This document shows positions 9,738-17,163 of a stretch of 64,000 bases of DNA, one piece after another. The translations under genes were made by a program, and so were the position numbers. Source of the DNA: Haloarcula regularis (GTDB taxonomy: Archaea > Halobacteriota > Halobacteria > Halobacteriales > Haloarculaceae); assembly GCF_029338315.1 (NCBI RefSeq), contig NZ_CP119794.1:2232001-2296000 (forward strand), written 5' to 3'. How positions within the stretch are numbered: position 1 is the stretch's first letter; each line of letters opens with the position of its first letter. The notes under the pieces were generated by a model. That model saw only the letters and a list, made by a program, of their open reading frames with translations, had not been told where the DNA came from and did not search any database.

Positions 9738-10681
9738 ACCTTCCTGACGTCGCCGTTCAGGTCCTTCAGGTCGGTCTCGATGGCGGTGATGGCGTCGTCG
9801 AGCGCCGCGGTGTCGAGGTCGGTGTCGAAGACGACGTCCGCCGAGACGATGACCTCGTTCGGCCCGAAGTAGACCGTCCGGAAGTCGACCAGTTCGACGA
9901 CGCTCCCGTGGGCCAGGATGGCCTCGCGCAGTCGCGCGCCCTCGTCGGCCGGGAGGCTCTCGCCCAGCAGGAGGCGCTTGTTCTCCCAGGCCAGCGCGAG
10001 CGCAAAGCCCATCAGCATGATCCCTATGAGCAGGGCCGAGACGTTGTCGAAAAAGGCGTTCCCGGTCTGCTGTTCGAGGAAGAGACCGACGAGCGCGATG
10101 GTGATACCGGCCAGTGCGATGGTGTCCTCGGTCAGGGCCGTCAGCGTCGTCACGTCGCTGGTCTTGCGGAAGGCCTCGCGGTAACTGCCCCAGTCGTTGC
10201 GGGTCATCTGCCGGCGCATCTCCGCGCGGGCCTTCACCAGCGCGTACGTCTCGAAGGCAAAGGCCGCAAGCAGTACGGAGTAGTTGACCCAGAGCGGGTC
10301 CAGCCACGCCGGCGGCTGGTAACTGATAAAGAGGAACTCGATGCTCCCCGAGTGGGCCCCGCCGTGGCCCCCCGCGGTCAACTGGCTCCAGCCGTGTTTC
10401 AGGCTCTCCCACCCGGCGATACCAAAGAGGAAGACGGAGACGAGGAAGCTGTAGAAGAACTGCGCCTTCCCGTACCCGAAGGGGTGCGTGCGGGTGCTCT
10501 CCCGCCCGCTGTAGCGGATACCGATGAGGAGAAACACCTGGTTGCCGGTGTCGGAGATGCTGTGGTAGGTCTCCGAGAGCATGGCGGCGCTCCCGGTCAG
10601 CAGGAACCCGACGAACTTCAGCACCGCGATGGCGCCGTTGGCGAACAGGGCGGCCAGGACGACTGATTTACTGCCTGCCAT
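9716..10681 (-). CDS. Cation diffusion facilitator family transporter
   Basis: Membrane exporter of divalent metal ions (Zn, Mn, Fe or Co; substrate not readable), working by proton antiport. 321 aa. The N-terminal pair of helices carries SETYHSISDTGNQ (the HxxxD metal site of TM2), then the cytoplasmic HPFGYGKAQFF motif, then four more helices, including one with TEDTIALAG where the second metal-binding motif sits. A cytoplasmic ferredoxin-like CTD of about 90 residues follows, with DFRTVYFGPNEV. A longer than usual His/Gly loop (GGHGGAHSG) lies between TM3 and TM4. The ATG is at 10679-10681, divergent from the phosphodiesterase gene. Confidence 0.85.
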   Translation of the reverse strand: MAGSKSVVLAALFANGAIAVLKFVGFLLTGSAAMLSETYHSISDTGNQVFLLIGIRYSGRESTRTHPFGYGKAQFFYSFLVSVFLFGIAGWESLKHGWSQLTAGGHGGAHSGSIEFLFISYQPPAWLDPLWVNYSVLLAAFAFETYALVKARAEMRRQMTRNDWGSYREAFRKTSDVTTLTALTEDTIALAGITIALVGLFLEQQTGNAFFDNVSALLIGIMLMGFALALAWENKRLLLGESLPADEGARLREAILAHGSVVELVDFRTVYFGPNEVIVSADVVFDTDLDTAALDDAITAIETDLKDLNGDVRKVYIEPET

Positions 10682-10748
10682 TACCACTGGGTCACGAGCG
10701 GGCCCCAAAGTGGTTCTGGATTTATACCCCCGCCACGTAGCCCGAACC

Positions 10749-11258
10749 GTGCTCACCGTCGTCTCCGACACCCACGGTACTGACGGGCACCAACTCGAAG
10801 ACAGGACGCTCGCGGCCGTGCGCAGCGCCGAGGCCGTCGTCCACGCGGGGGACTTCACGACCGAGCACGTCCTCGACGCCGTCGCGGCCGAGGCCGGGTC
10901 GCTGACCGCCGTCTACGGGAACAACGACACGACCGGCGTCTGCGAGCGACTCACGGACGTCGCGACGTGCTCGTGGGCGGGCCGCACTGTGGTCGTCGCC
11001 CACGGCCACGAGCACACGGAGACGGCCCTGGGGATGCTCGCCCGCCAGGAGGATGCCGACGTGGTCGTCGTCGGCCACTCCCACCGCCCCACGCTCTCGA
11101 CCCTGGACGGCCGCCTGCTCGTGAACCCTGGGTCGTACGCCGACCCGCGGCGCTACCGGCCCGCCCACGCCGAACTGCTGGCCGAGGACGGACTGTTACG
11201 AGCGCGACTGCGCGCTCCGGACGGAACGACGTACTCGGAAGTCACACACGACGTCTGA
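10749..11258 (+). CDS. YfcE/MJ0936-type metallophosphodiesterase
   Basis: Small single-domain calcineurin-like phosphoesterase, 169 aa. All metal-site motifs are present: VSDTHG at the N-terminus, HAGDF, YGNND, VVAHGHEH and VGHSHRP, then LVNPGSYADPR. Homologues hydrolyse phosphodiester bonds in model substrates with Mn or Ni, but the natural substrate is not known. The GTG start at 10749 puts the first motif at residue 6. The gene is divergent from the CDF transporter, with only 67 bp between them. Confidence 0.85.
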   Translation: MLTVVSDTHGTDGHQLEDRTLAAVRSAEAVVHAGDFTTEHVLDAVAAEAGSLTAVYGNNDTTGVCERLTDVATCSWAGRTVVVAHGHEHTETALGMLARQEDADVVVVGHSHRPTLSTLDGRLLVNPGSYADPRRYRPAHAELLAEDGLLRARLRAPDGTTYSEVTHDV

Positions 11259-11286
11259 ACGGTGAGAAACAACCCACGCGAGACGA

Positions 11287-11954
11287 CTACCGGACGTACC
11301 AGATGGCCACGAGGGCGACGAGGACGAAGGCCCCGCCGGCGAAGAACGCGAGCCCCGGTGAGAGCCCGCCCGCGACCGCCGTGCTGCCCTGCGTGGCGGC
11401 GTCGACCGCCCCGAGTGCGGTCTCGGTCCCACCGTCGGCGATGGTCCCGTTCTCGAGGTAGAAACTCGGGTCCCGGCTCGCCGTGTCCGCGCTCCCACTG
11501 TGGACCGTCGGCCCGCCGAAGAGGCCGGCCCCGAACACCTGCTGGACGAGCAGGCTCGCCAGGCCGACGATGGCGAGGCCGCCCAGGAAGTTCGCCAGCG
11601 CGGCCCGCAGCCCGGAGGTCTCTTGCTCGTCGCCGGCACAGATGACCAGGGGCTGGTTCGCCGGGGCGTAGACGTCCATCTCCCTGCCCTTCTCTGAGTA
11701 GGCCGTGTCGACGATCTCGACGGCGCCGGCCTTCTTGAGCTTCTTCAGGTGGTACTGGGCGTTCTGCAACGAGGTGTCGACGCGGTCGGCCACTCGCCCG
11801 GCGGTGCGGGTTCGCGGTTGAGCTCCGACAGCAGCTTCCGCGCAGTCTCTGCCGAGAGGGCCGACAACACGTCGTCAGCGTCTTCGCTGTCGACCCCGAT
11901 GACCCGCGGTTCGGCGTCCGGTATCGCCGGGTCCCGGGAGGGCAGTAACGACAT
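11287..11954 (-). CDS. Membrane-anchored winged-helix regulator, frameshifted
   Basis: ArsR-like transcription regulator fused to a membrane tail. The N-terminal part reads DVLSALSAETARKLLSELNREPAPPGE, the start of a typical haloarchaeal winged helix. The frame then breaks at 11793, where one C is missing on the plus strand. The helix-turn-helix continues as VADRVDTSLQNAQYHLKKLKKAGAV. Two transmembrane segments follow (about 20 residues each, LAIVGLASLLVQQVF and the C-terminal FVLVALVAIWYV), separated by an extracytoplasmic loop rich in Thr/Ser/Gly. About 222 aa in all. The ATG at 11952-11954 is followed by MSLLPSRD. A palindrome overlaps its likely transcription start and may be its own operator. 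Confidence 0.78.
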
Positions 11955-11960
11955 GATTCT

Positions 11961-11983
11961 TCATATGTTCTATGCCCATATGA
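11961..11983. promoter_or_regulatory. Palindromic candidate operator upstream of winged-helix gene
   Basis: A perfect 7-bp inverted repeat, TCATATG (11961-11967) and CATATGA (11977-11983), separated by 9 bp. It lies just before the ATG of the minus-strand winged-helix gene and immediately downstream of a TATA-like GGATAACAC (minus strand, about 11984-11992). That position over the transcription start is typical for an archaeal repressor site. The binding protein is inferred, not shown. Confidence 0.5.
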
Positions 11984-12114
11984 GTGTTATCCAAACTACG
12001 ACGACTCTTACACATATCGCTCAAAGGTCGATTTTACCTTTCGATTCCGGGCGATTCAGCCCGCCTCCGGGGAACTGCCGAAACTCCTTTGCCCCGCCGT
12101 CGGCAATGGGGCGT

Positions 12115-12237
12115 ATGGCCGAACTGATAACCTACGCCATCCTCGCCGCCGTCCTCGGGTTCTTCTTTTTCATGTACCTGATGCTCCGGCGCACGGTCAC
12201 CGGGTTCAAAGAGGGTCTGGACGGCAGCAGAAAGTAG
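12115..12237 (+). CDS. Small single-pass membrane protein (40 aa)
   Basis: Very short protein made of one transmembrane helix (ITYAILAAVLGFFFFMYLMLRR) and a short charged tail, TVTGFKEGLDGSRK. The ATG at 12115 is the only plausible start and the gene sits 44 bp before the aminopeptidase on the same strand. Such small membrane proteins with a Lys/Arg stop-transfer end are seen in haloarchaea. The function is unknown. Confidence 0.6.
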   Translation: MAELITYAILAAVLGFFFFMYLMLRRTVTGFKEGLDGSRK

Positions 12238-12281
12238 CCGCGGACGAAAGCTGTTTGGGGCCGTCGGCGGTGTATCCCCGT

Positions 12282-13361
12282 ATGGACCCGCGCATCCGTG
12301 AACACGCAGAAGTCGTCGTCGACCACTCGCTGGACCTGAGCGAGGGCGACGATCTGGTCATCGACGCCCACCCCGTCTCGGAGGATCTGGTCGTCGCACT
12401 GCACGAGCTCGCCGCCGACCGCGGCGTGAACCCCCTGGTCGTCCAGGACCGCCTTGGCGAACGCTACACTCGCGCGTACCTGCGCAACCGCGACGAGTTC
12501 GAGACGCCCAGCCACGTGATGGCGCTCTACGAGGAGATGGACGCCTACATCGCGATCCGCGGGAGCGCCAACGTCACCGAGACCAGCGACGTCGATCCCG
12601 AGACCAACGCCGCCTACCAGCAGGCCCAGCGCCCCCTGCTCGACGAACGGCTCTCGAAGCCCTGGTGTCTCACTCAGTACCCCGCGGCGGCCAACGCCCA
12701 GCTGGCCCAGATGTCCACCGAGGGCTACGAGAACTTCGTCTGGGACGCCGTCAACAAGGACTGGGACGCCGTCAGGGAACACCAGTCCCAGATGGTCGAC
12801 ATCCTCGACCCGGCCGACGAGGTCCACATCGTCTCCGGCGAGACCACCGATATCCGGATGTCCGTCGCCGGTAATCCCACCCTGAACGACTACGGCGAGC
12901 GCAACCTCCCCGGCGGCGAGGTCTTTACCGCTCCCGTCGCCGAGAGCGTCGACGGCGAGGTGCTGTTCGACAAGCCGCTGTACCACCAGGGCCGCGAGAT
13001 AACCGGCGTCTCGCTGCGGTTCGAGAACGGCGAGGTCGTCGCCCACAGCGCCGAGAAGAACGAGGACCTCCTGACAGAGGTGCTGAACACCGACGAGGGC
13101 GCCCGCTTCCTGGGCGAGCTCGGTATCGGGATGAACCGCGACATCGACCGATTCACCTACAACATGCTGTTCGACGAGAAGATGGGCGACACCGTCCACA
13201 TGGCGGTCGGCCGGGCCTACGAGGACACCGTCGGCGACGAGAACGAACAGAACGAGTCGGCCGTCCACGTCGACATGATCGTCGACATGAGCGAGGACTC
13301 GTACATCGAGGTCGACGGCGAACGCGTCCAGGAGGATGGGACGTTCGTGTTTGAAGAGTAG
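12282..13361 (+). CDS. M29 family (thermophilic) aminopeptidase
   Basis: Cytoplasmic metallo-aminopeptidase of the AmpS/T/PepS family, 359 aa, close to the normal family length. Recognisable family segments are TDIRMSVAG, NLPGGEVFTAPV followed by ES, ELGIGMN, HMAVGRAYED and VHVDMIVD, which supply the Glu, His and Asp ligands for the two metal ions. The ATG at 12282 is preferred because the upstream in-frame ATG at 12255 adds nine unlikely residues. The gene stands alone apart from the small membrane protein upstream and is followed by repetitive intergenic DNA. Confidence 0.88.
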   Translation: MDPRIREHAEVVVDHSLDLSEGDDLVIDAHPVSEDLVVALHELAADRGVNPLVVQDRLGERYTRAYLRNRDEFETPSHVMALYEEMDAYIAIRGSANVTETSDVDPETNAAYQQAQRPLLDERLSKPWCLTQYPAAANAQLAQMSTEGYENFVWDAVNKDWDAVREHQSQMVDILDPADEVHIVSGETTDIRMSVAGNPTLNDYGERNLPGGEVFTAPVAESVDGEVLFDKPLYHQGREITGVSLRFENGEVVAHSAEKNEDLLTEVLNTDEGARFLGELGIGMNRDIDRFTYNMLFDEKMGDTVHMAVGRAYEDTVGDENEQNESAVHVDMIVDMSEDSYIEVDGERVQEDGTFVFEE

Positions 13362-13631
13362 CGAGGCCGACCAACGGGAGGCCTCGTCCCGGAGCGGTGA
13401 CCGAAGGGAGCCGCGGAGGAGTAGCGAGGCTTCGAACGGAGTGAGAAGCCTCGAACCGGAACGGTGACCGAAGGGAGCCGTGGAGGAGTAGCGAGGGGCG
13501 CGAACGAAGTGAGCGGCCCTCGAAGACGCGCAACGGGGAGCGAAGCGACCCGGGAGAAATAGCGAGAGCCCGAGCGTAGCGAGGGGCGCGACCGGAGGAG
13601 TCTCGACGATGCGAGGCCGACCAACGGGAGG
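13361..13631. repeat. Nested direct repeats downstream of the aminopeptidase gene
   Basis: The 350-bp gap before the YccF gene is built of imperfect repeats. A 21-bp unit beginning GCGAGGCCGACCAACGGG occurs exactly at 13361-13381 and 13611-13631, so its first base is the last base of the aminopeptidase stop codon. Inside, a 35-bp unit containing CGGTGACCGAAGGGAGCCG recurs at 13395-13429 and 13462-13496 with one mismatch. Short TAGCGAGG and GAGCGAAGCGA variants fill the rest. Spacing is irregular and no CRISPR organisation is present. No gene is seen here. Confidence 0.65.
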
Positions 13632-13712
13632 GTTCGAACCGCGGGGTCGTCCGGGAATGTGACCTCCGTCCACGGACAGAAAGCTGATGCCGACCGGCCG
13701 AGTAGGGCAGGC

Positions 13713-14087
13713 ATGAGCGACCAACCCTCCCTCCTCGTCCGCGCGGTGTGGTTCGTCTTCGTCGGCTGGTGGGCGACCGGCCTCTGGCTCGCCGTCGCGT
13801 GGCTGTTGAACGTCACCATCGTCGGCATCCCGCTGGGTATCAAGATGATAAATAGGGTCCCGCTGGTCCTCTCGCTCAAGCGTCGTGACCCGCTGGTCGA
13901 AGCGGGCGGGAGCGGGGCACAGCACTCACTCCCGGTCCGTGCGGTGTGGTTCCTGCTGGTGGGCTGGTGGGCCAGCGGCGTCTGGCTGGGCGTCGCGTAC
14001 GGCCTCTCGCTGACCATCGTGGGCCTCCCGCTGGCCATCTGGATGTACAACAAGCTGCCGTACGTCGTCTCGCTCTACGCGTACTGA
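13713..14087 (+). CDS. YccF-domain membrane protein (tandem repeat)
   Basis: 124-aa inner-membrane protein of the YccF family (formerly DUF307), function unknown. It contains two homologous halves of about 50 residues. Each has an RAVWFxxVGWWA segment, a transmembrane helix and a (V/L)TIVGxPL motif (residues about 10-40 and 75-105). The halves are joined by a short charged loop, KRRDPLVEAGG. The ATG at 13713 is the only start near the first repeat. The next gene follows 60 bp downstream on the same strand and may be co-transcribed. Confidence 0.8.
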   Translation: MSDQPSLLVRAVWFVFVGWWATGLWLAVAWLLNVTIVGIPLGIKMINRVPLVLSLKRRDPLVEAGGSGAQHSLPVRAVWFLLVGWWASGVWLGVAYGLSLTIVGLPLAIWMYNKLPYVVSLYAY

Positions 14088-14147
14088 CCGACGGGCAACG
14101 GTTGTACCGAGCGAAGGATACTCACGACTGGACCACTTTGGTACCGT

Positions 14148-14468
14148 ATGGCACTCGGGCAGGTGGAACTGGCACTCCGGGTCGCGGCCGGACTCTTCGT
14201 CATCGTCACGCCGACGTTGCTGTTTCTCGGACTGTGGAACTGGCTCGAGTCGATGCGCGACGACGAACTCATCCAGCGGGCCCACAGACGGGCGAAGCAC
14301 ATGGAGCAGGCCGAGTCGGGGTCGTGGCGCCTCGACGCCGCGGCGATGACGGCCGCGGCTACGGGCACCCGGATTCCCGACGGGATGACGTCGTGTGCGA
14401 GCTGTGGGGCCCACAACCGCACGGACATGACCTACTGCCAGGAGTGTCTGGGCAAGCTCTCGAAGTGA
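14148..14468 (+). CDS. Membrane protein with C-terminal zinc ribbon
   Basis: 106-aa protein of unknown function. One transmembrane helix at the N-terminus (residues about 8-32, LFVIVTPTLLFLGLWNWL) is followed by a charged helical segment and an Ala-rich linker. At the C-terminus is a four-cysteine ribbon, CASC and CQEC, 14 residues apart. This arrangement resembles the zinc-ribbon sensor or adaptor proteins common in Archaea. It converges with the next gene almost without a gap: its stop ends at 14468 and the neighbour's stop begins at 14470. Confidence 0.68.
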   Translation: MALGQVELALRVAAGLFVIVTPTLLFLGLWNWLESMRDDELIQRAHRRAKHMEQAESGSWRLDAAAMTAAATGTRIPDGMTSCASCGAHNRTDMTYCQECLGKLSK

Positions 14469-14469
14469 G

Positions 14470-15306
14470 TCACGGGCGTCGCTCTTCGACCCACACTACG
14501 AGCGTTGGCGACGCCCGATCCCCGTCGCAGTCCTCGCCCCGTTCGACCGCGTAGGTCACCGGCTCGGTCTGGTTGACGTCGACCAGCACGTCCGCCCGGA
14601 CGTCGACGGTGCGCGTCGTCTCGCCGCGGATGACGCTCCTCTGCTCGAAGGCGGCGGGTTCGTAGCCGACCCAGAGCTCCCGACTTGGCGGGTCGGGGAC
14701 GCCCAGCAGGCAGCCGCGCAACTCGGGGAGGTCGAAGGCTCTCGTGAAGACAAACTCGTTGCGGGCGGTGACCGTGCCGATAGTGACCTCAGACTGGGTG
14801 TACCCCCGGTCCGGGCCCCGCGTCGGCGGCTCGACGGTGACCGACGACTCCGTCTCGAGGTCGTATGTCACGCCGCCGCCGACGGCGTCGACGCCGACGA
14901 GCACCGCGCTCAGGACCACGAGACCGGTGACGATGGCCGCGGCGGTCCGGCGCGACATCGTCAGCTCACGCACCCGGAGGCCGTACCCGAGCCCCAGGAA
15001 GACGGCGGCCGAGGCCGCGAGCAGGAGGAAGGTGCCGGTCTCTCCGGGGTCGTAGCGGACGACGACGTAGCCGACGAAGACGACGTAGGCGATGCCAGAC
15101 AGCGCGAACGCGACCACGTCCAGCACGTCGCGCTGGACCGCCACGCCGGCGACGAAGAAGACGACGAACGTCAGCAACAGCAGGACGGCCTTCACCGTAA
15201 TCGAGAGACCGAACACCACGTCGCGGACGAAATACAGCAGCGCTGCGGCCGCAAAGAGGACGCCCAGCGCGTAGAGGAGTTTGCCGCTGTCGATGTCGAA
15301 GTTCAT
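14470..15306 (-). CDS. Multi-pass membrane protein (DUF1109-like)
   Basis: 278-aa protein. The N-terminal ~150 residues contain five to six hydrophobic helices (for example LLYALGVLFAAAALLYF, AVLLLLTFVVFFVAGVAV, TFLLLAASAAVFLGLGYGL). They are followed by an extracytoplasmic beta-rich domain of about 120 residues, with a CLLGVPDPPSRELWVGYEP segment and two cysteines. It resembles the haloarchaeal DUF1109 family from memory; that assignment should be checked by profile search. The ATG at 15304-15306 gives MNFDIDSGKLLYALG, and upstream residues are not conserved-looking. No function can be assigned. Confidence 0.65.
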   Translation of the reverse strand: MNFDIDSGKLLYALGVLFAAAALLYFVRDVVFGLSITVKAVLLLLTFVVFFVAGVAVQRDVLDVVAFALSGIAYVVFVGYVVVRYDPGETGTFLLLAASAAVFLGLGYGLRVRELTMSRRTAAAIVTGLVVLSAVLVGVDAVGGGVTYDLETESSVTVEPPTRGPDRGYTQSEVTIGTVTARNEFVFTRAFDLPELRGCLLGVPDPPSRELWVGYEPAAFEQRSVIRGETTRTVDVRADVLVDVNQTEPVTYAVERGEDCDGDRASPTLVVWVEERRP

Positions 15307-15411
15307 GGGGACCAGCTGGACAGACTCCACACGGTACTATCAAATTGTCGACCAAACCGACTGGGCCCGGCTGTGACTGGCCCATCGACGTGCCAGCGCG
15401 TGGCGGTTCGC

Positions 15412-15705
15412 TCACACCGCGTCGTCAGGGTCGTGGCGGGTCCGCATCCGCTCGGCCTCCGTCCCGTAGCGCTCCCGGCGGTCGGCCGTCTCGACCGGTC
15501 GCAGTTCCTCGAGCGACGCCTCGATGGCGGCGGTGACCTCGGGCGCGTTGCCGCCAAAGCGGTTGAACGCGCGCTCTTTCTGGAGGTAGCGCGTCCCGTC
15601 GAGCGTGGCGTACACGATGACGAGGATGTGTGGCGAGTCCGCGGAGAAGGTCCGCTCGACCATCCACACCTGCTCGGTTTCGGCGGTCGTGTCTGTCCGG
15701 CTCAT
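15412..15705 (-). CDS. Small hypothetical haloarchaeal protein (97 aa)
   Basis: Short soluble protein with a beta-rich core (VWMVERTFSADSPHILVIVYATLDGTRYL) and a charged Arg/Glu-rich helical tail ending HDPDDAV. No known motif. The ATG at 15703-15705 is used; ten further in-frame residues upstream look non-coding. Amino-acid composition and third-position GC match neighbouring genes, which supports it being real. It stands alone between the membrane protein and a repeat-rich spacer. Confidence 0.55.
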   Translation of the reverse strand: MSRTDTTAETEQVWMVERTFSADSPHILVIVYATLDGTRYLQKERAFNRFGGNAPEVTAAIEASLEELRPVETADRRERYGTEAERMRTRHDPDDAV

Positions 15706-15822
15706 ATCGGGAGATACGACGGCCACCTCGTTCAACGGCCCTGACTGTTCTCGACCTGTGAGAACCGGAGGCTCAGTCCCTCGCTGTCCCTCGCCACTCC
15801 GGTGTCGCTGGTCGCCGTCTGA

Positions 15823-15890
15823 TCAGTCGTCGTCGGTCGCCCGCGACCCAGTGCCGGGCCCAGCGAGCGGCGTCCGATCGACCACGGTCC
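15823..15890. repeat. Duplicated 3' end of the radical SAM gene
   Basis: Sixty-six of 68 bases match 16019-16086, the last codons of the neighbouring radical SAM gene, in the same orientation and 196 bp away. It is a non-coding fragment. The bases between the two copies are mostly an intergenic hairpin element, so the duplication may have come with that element's arrival or from a recombination event. Confidence 0.8.
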
Positions 15891-15904
15891 GCATCCCACC
15901 TTCT

Positions 15905-16016
15905 GCCTCGGGTGTGCTCACTCCGTTCGCACACCGCTCGTCGAAAAATCTGGACCAAAAAGCCGACCGCTCGTTGCACTCGCGGTCGGTGAAACGGCTC
16001 CCTTCCGTCGCCGTAT
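15905..16016. repeat. Intergenic bipartite hairpin element, copy 2
   Basis: Has the same parts as the element at 2066: a GC stem (GTGTGCTCACTCCGTTCGCACAC), then CGAAAAATCTGGACCAAAAAG, then a second stem (CCGACCGCTCGTTGCACTCG and its complement), then GTGAAACGGCTC. It sits between the two copies of the radical SAM 3' end. No open reading frame of note. Confidence 0.6.
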
Positions 16017-16018
16017 AC

Positions 16019-17047
16019 TCAGTCGTCGGCGGTCGCCCGCGACCCAGTGCCGGGCCCAGCGAGCGGCGTCCGTTCGACCACGGTCCCGTCGTAGGTCGGG
16101 TACTGCTCGACGATCTCGCCTTTCGGCACGTCGCCCTCCTCGACCATCTCCTCTAAGAGCCACCACGCCAGTTCGACGTGGTCGGACTTGACGGCGTAGA
16201 ACTCCTCGGGGACGCCGAGTTCCTCGAGTCGCGCCTCTGAGACCCAGGCTTTCCCGTAGACGAGGGTCCCGTCCTCGGTGACGTCGTCGAACTCCCGGCG
16301 GATGTTGCGGGCCATCCGCTTGAGCCGCGAGCGGTGCTGGGCGGCGTCCTTGAAGACGCTCGTACAGAAGTAGACCTTCTCGTGGTCGCCCATCGTCTCG
16401 AGGATGTCGTGAGACCCCTCGACGGCGCTCATGTGGTCCTCTTTGAGTTCGAAGCCCGCCTCCTGCATCCGGCGGTAGTTCCCGTCGGACATCTCGAACT
16501 CGTTGATGTTACAGAAGTCCGCGGCGCCCTCGTCTAAGAACTCCAGAAACTCCTCCTCGGCGCGGATGCCGGGAATCTCGAAGGCCGGCGTCAGCCCCTC
16601 CTCGCGAGCGATGTAGAGGATCTCCTCCCACTCGGTGCCGTGGAGGTCGCCCCACAGCTCCAAGGGCGGGTGGAAGCGGATCTCGTCCAGGCCGGCCTCC
16701 GAGAGGCGGCGCATGTTCTCGCGGCCGCCGGTGATGCCCGTATAGAGGTGCGTGTGGTGGTCCTCGCCGAACTCCTCGGTCAGCAGTTCCAGGTAGTGAC
16801 AGGTCCGGTCGAGGGCCTCCTGCGGTTCGCCACCCGTGATGGACGTGCCCAGCGCGCTCATGCGCTTGGCCTCCTCGATGACATCGGAGTCGGCCTCGAC
16901 GGGGCGCTCGTTGGCGTACATCTGGGTGACGTTCTTGCGGTTCTCCCCGAGGGGACAGTAGAAGCAGTCCCGCTGGTCACAGTAGCCGTAGACGAACAGC
17001 ACCATCTTGCCGCCCTTGGCGCACTGTTCGCAGCCCTCGGAGATCAT
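16019..17047 (-). CDS. Archaeal radical SAM protein (COG2108-like)
   Basis: 342-aa predicted radical SAM enzyme of unknown reaction. Near the N-terminus are two extra cysteines (CEQCAKGGKMVLF), then the cluster motif GYCDQRDCFYCPLGE, spaced C-x4-C-x2-C rather than the usual C-x3-C-x2-C. The GGEP motif that binds SAM follows as TSITGGEPQEAL. The remaining TIM-barrel part has RFHPPLELWG and GIRAEEEFLEFL. I recall this as the archaeal family related to pyruvate-formate-lyase activase (COG2108). The ATG at 17045-17047 starts the protein at MISEGCEQC; an upstream start at 17092 is less likely. Confidence 0.8.
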   Translation of the reverse strand: MISEGCEQCAKGGKMVLFVYGYCDQRDCFYCPLGENRKNVTQMYANERPVEADSDVIEEAKRMSALGTSITGGEPQEALDRTCHYLELLTEEFGEDHHTHLYTGITGGRENMRRLSEAGLDEIRFHPPLELWGDLHGTEWEEILYIAREEGLTPAFEIPGIRAEEEFLEFLDEGAADFCNINEFEMSDGNYRRMQEAGFELKEDHMSAVEGSHDILETMGDHEKVYFCTSVFKDAAQHRSRLKRMARNIRREFDDVTEDGTLVYGKAWVSEARLEELGVPEEFYAVKSDHVELAWWLLEEMVEEGDVPKGEIVEQYPTYDGTVVERTPLAGPGTGSRATADD

Positions 17048-17163
17048 CGTGTACACCCTACCAGTTCCCCGAGTGGCAAGCGTGCGCATCACGGTCGGTG
17101 TGGGATGGGTCGACGTGGGCCGGCCCCGCGGGGCTTATCCCCCGTCCGGCCGGACGTCGGGTC

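Noticed and set aside
13361-13631. Possible CRISPR array
   Set aside because: Repeats differ in length and spacing, and no cas genes or unique equal-sized spacers are present.
12132-13925. 597-residue open frame antisense to the aminopeptidase
   Set aside because: Shadow of the real gene plus repeat-rich spacer. No recognisable motif, start or context.
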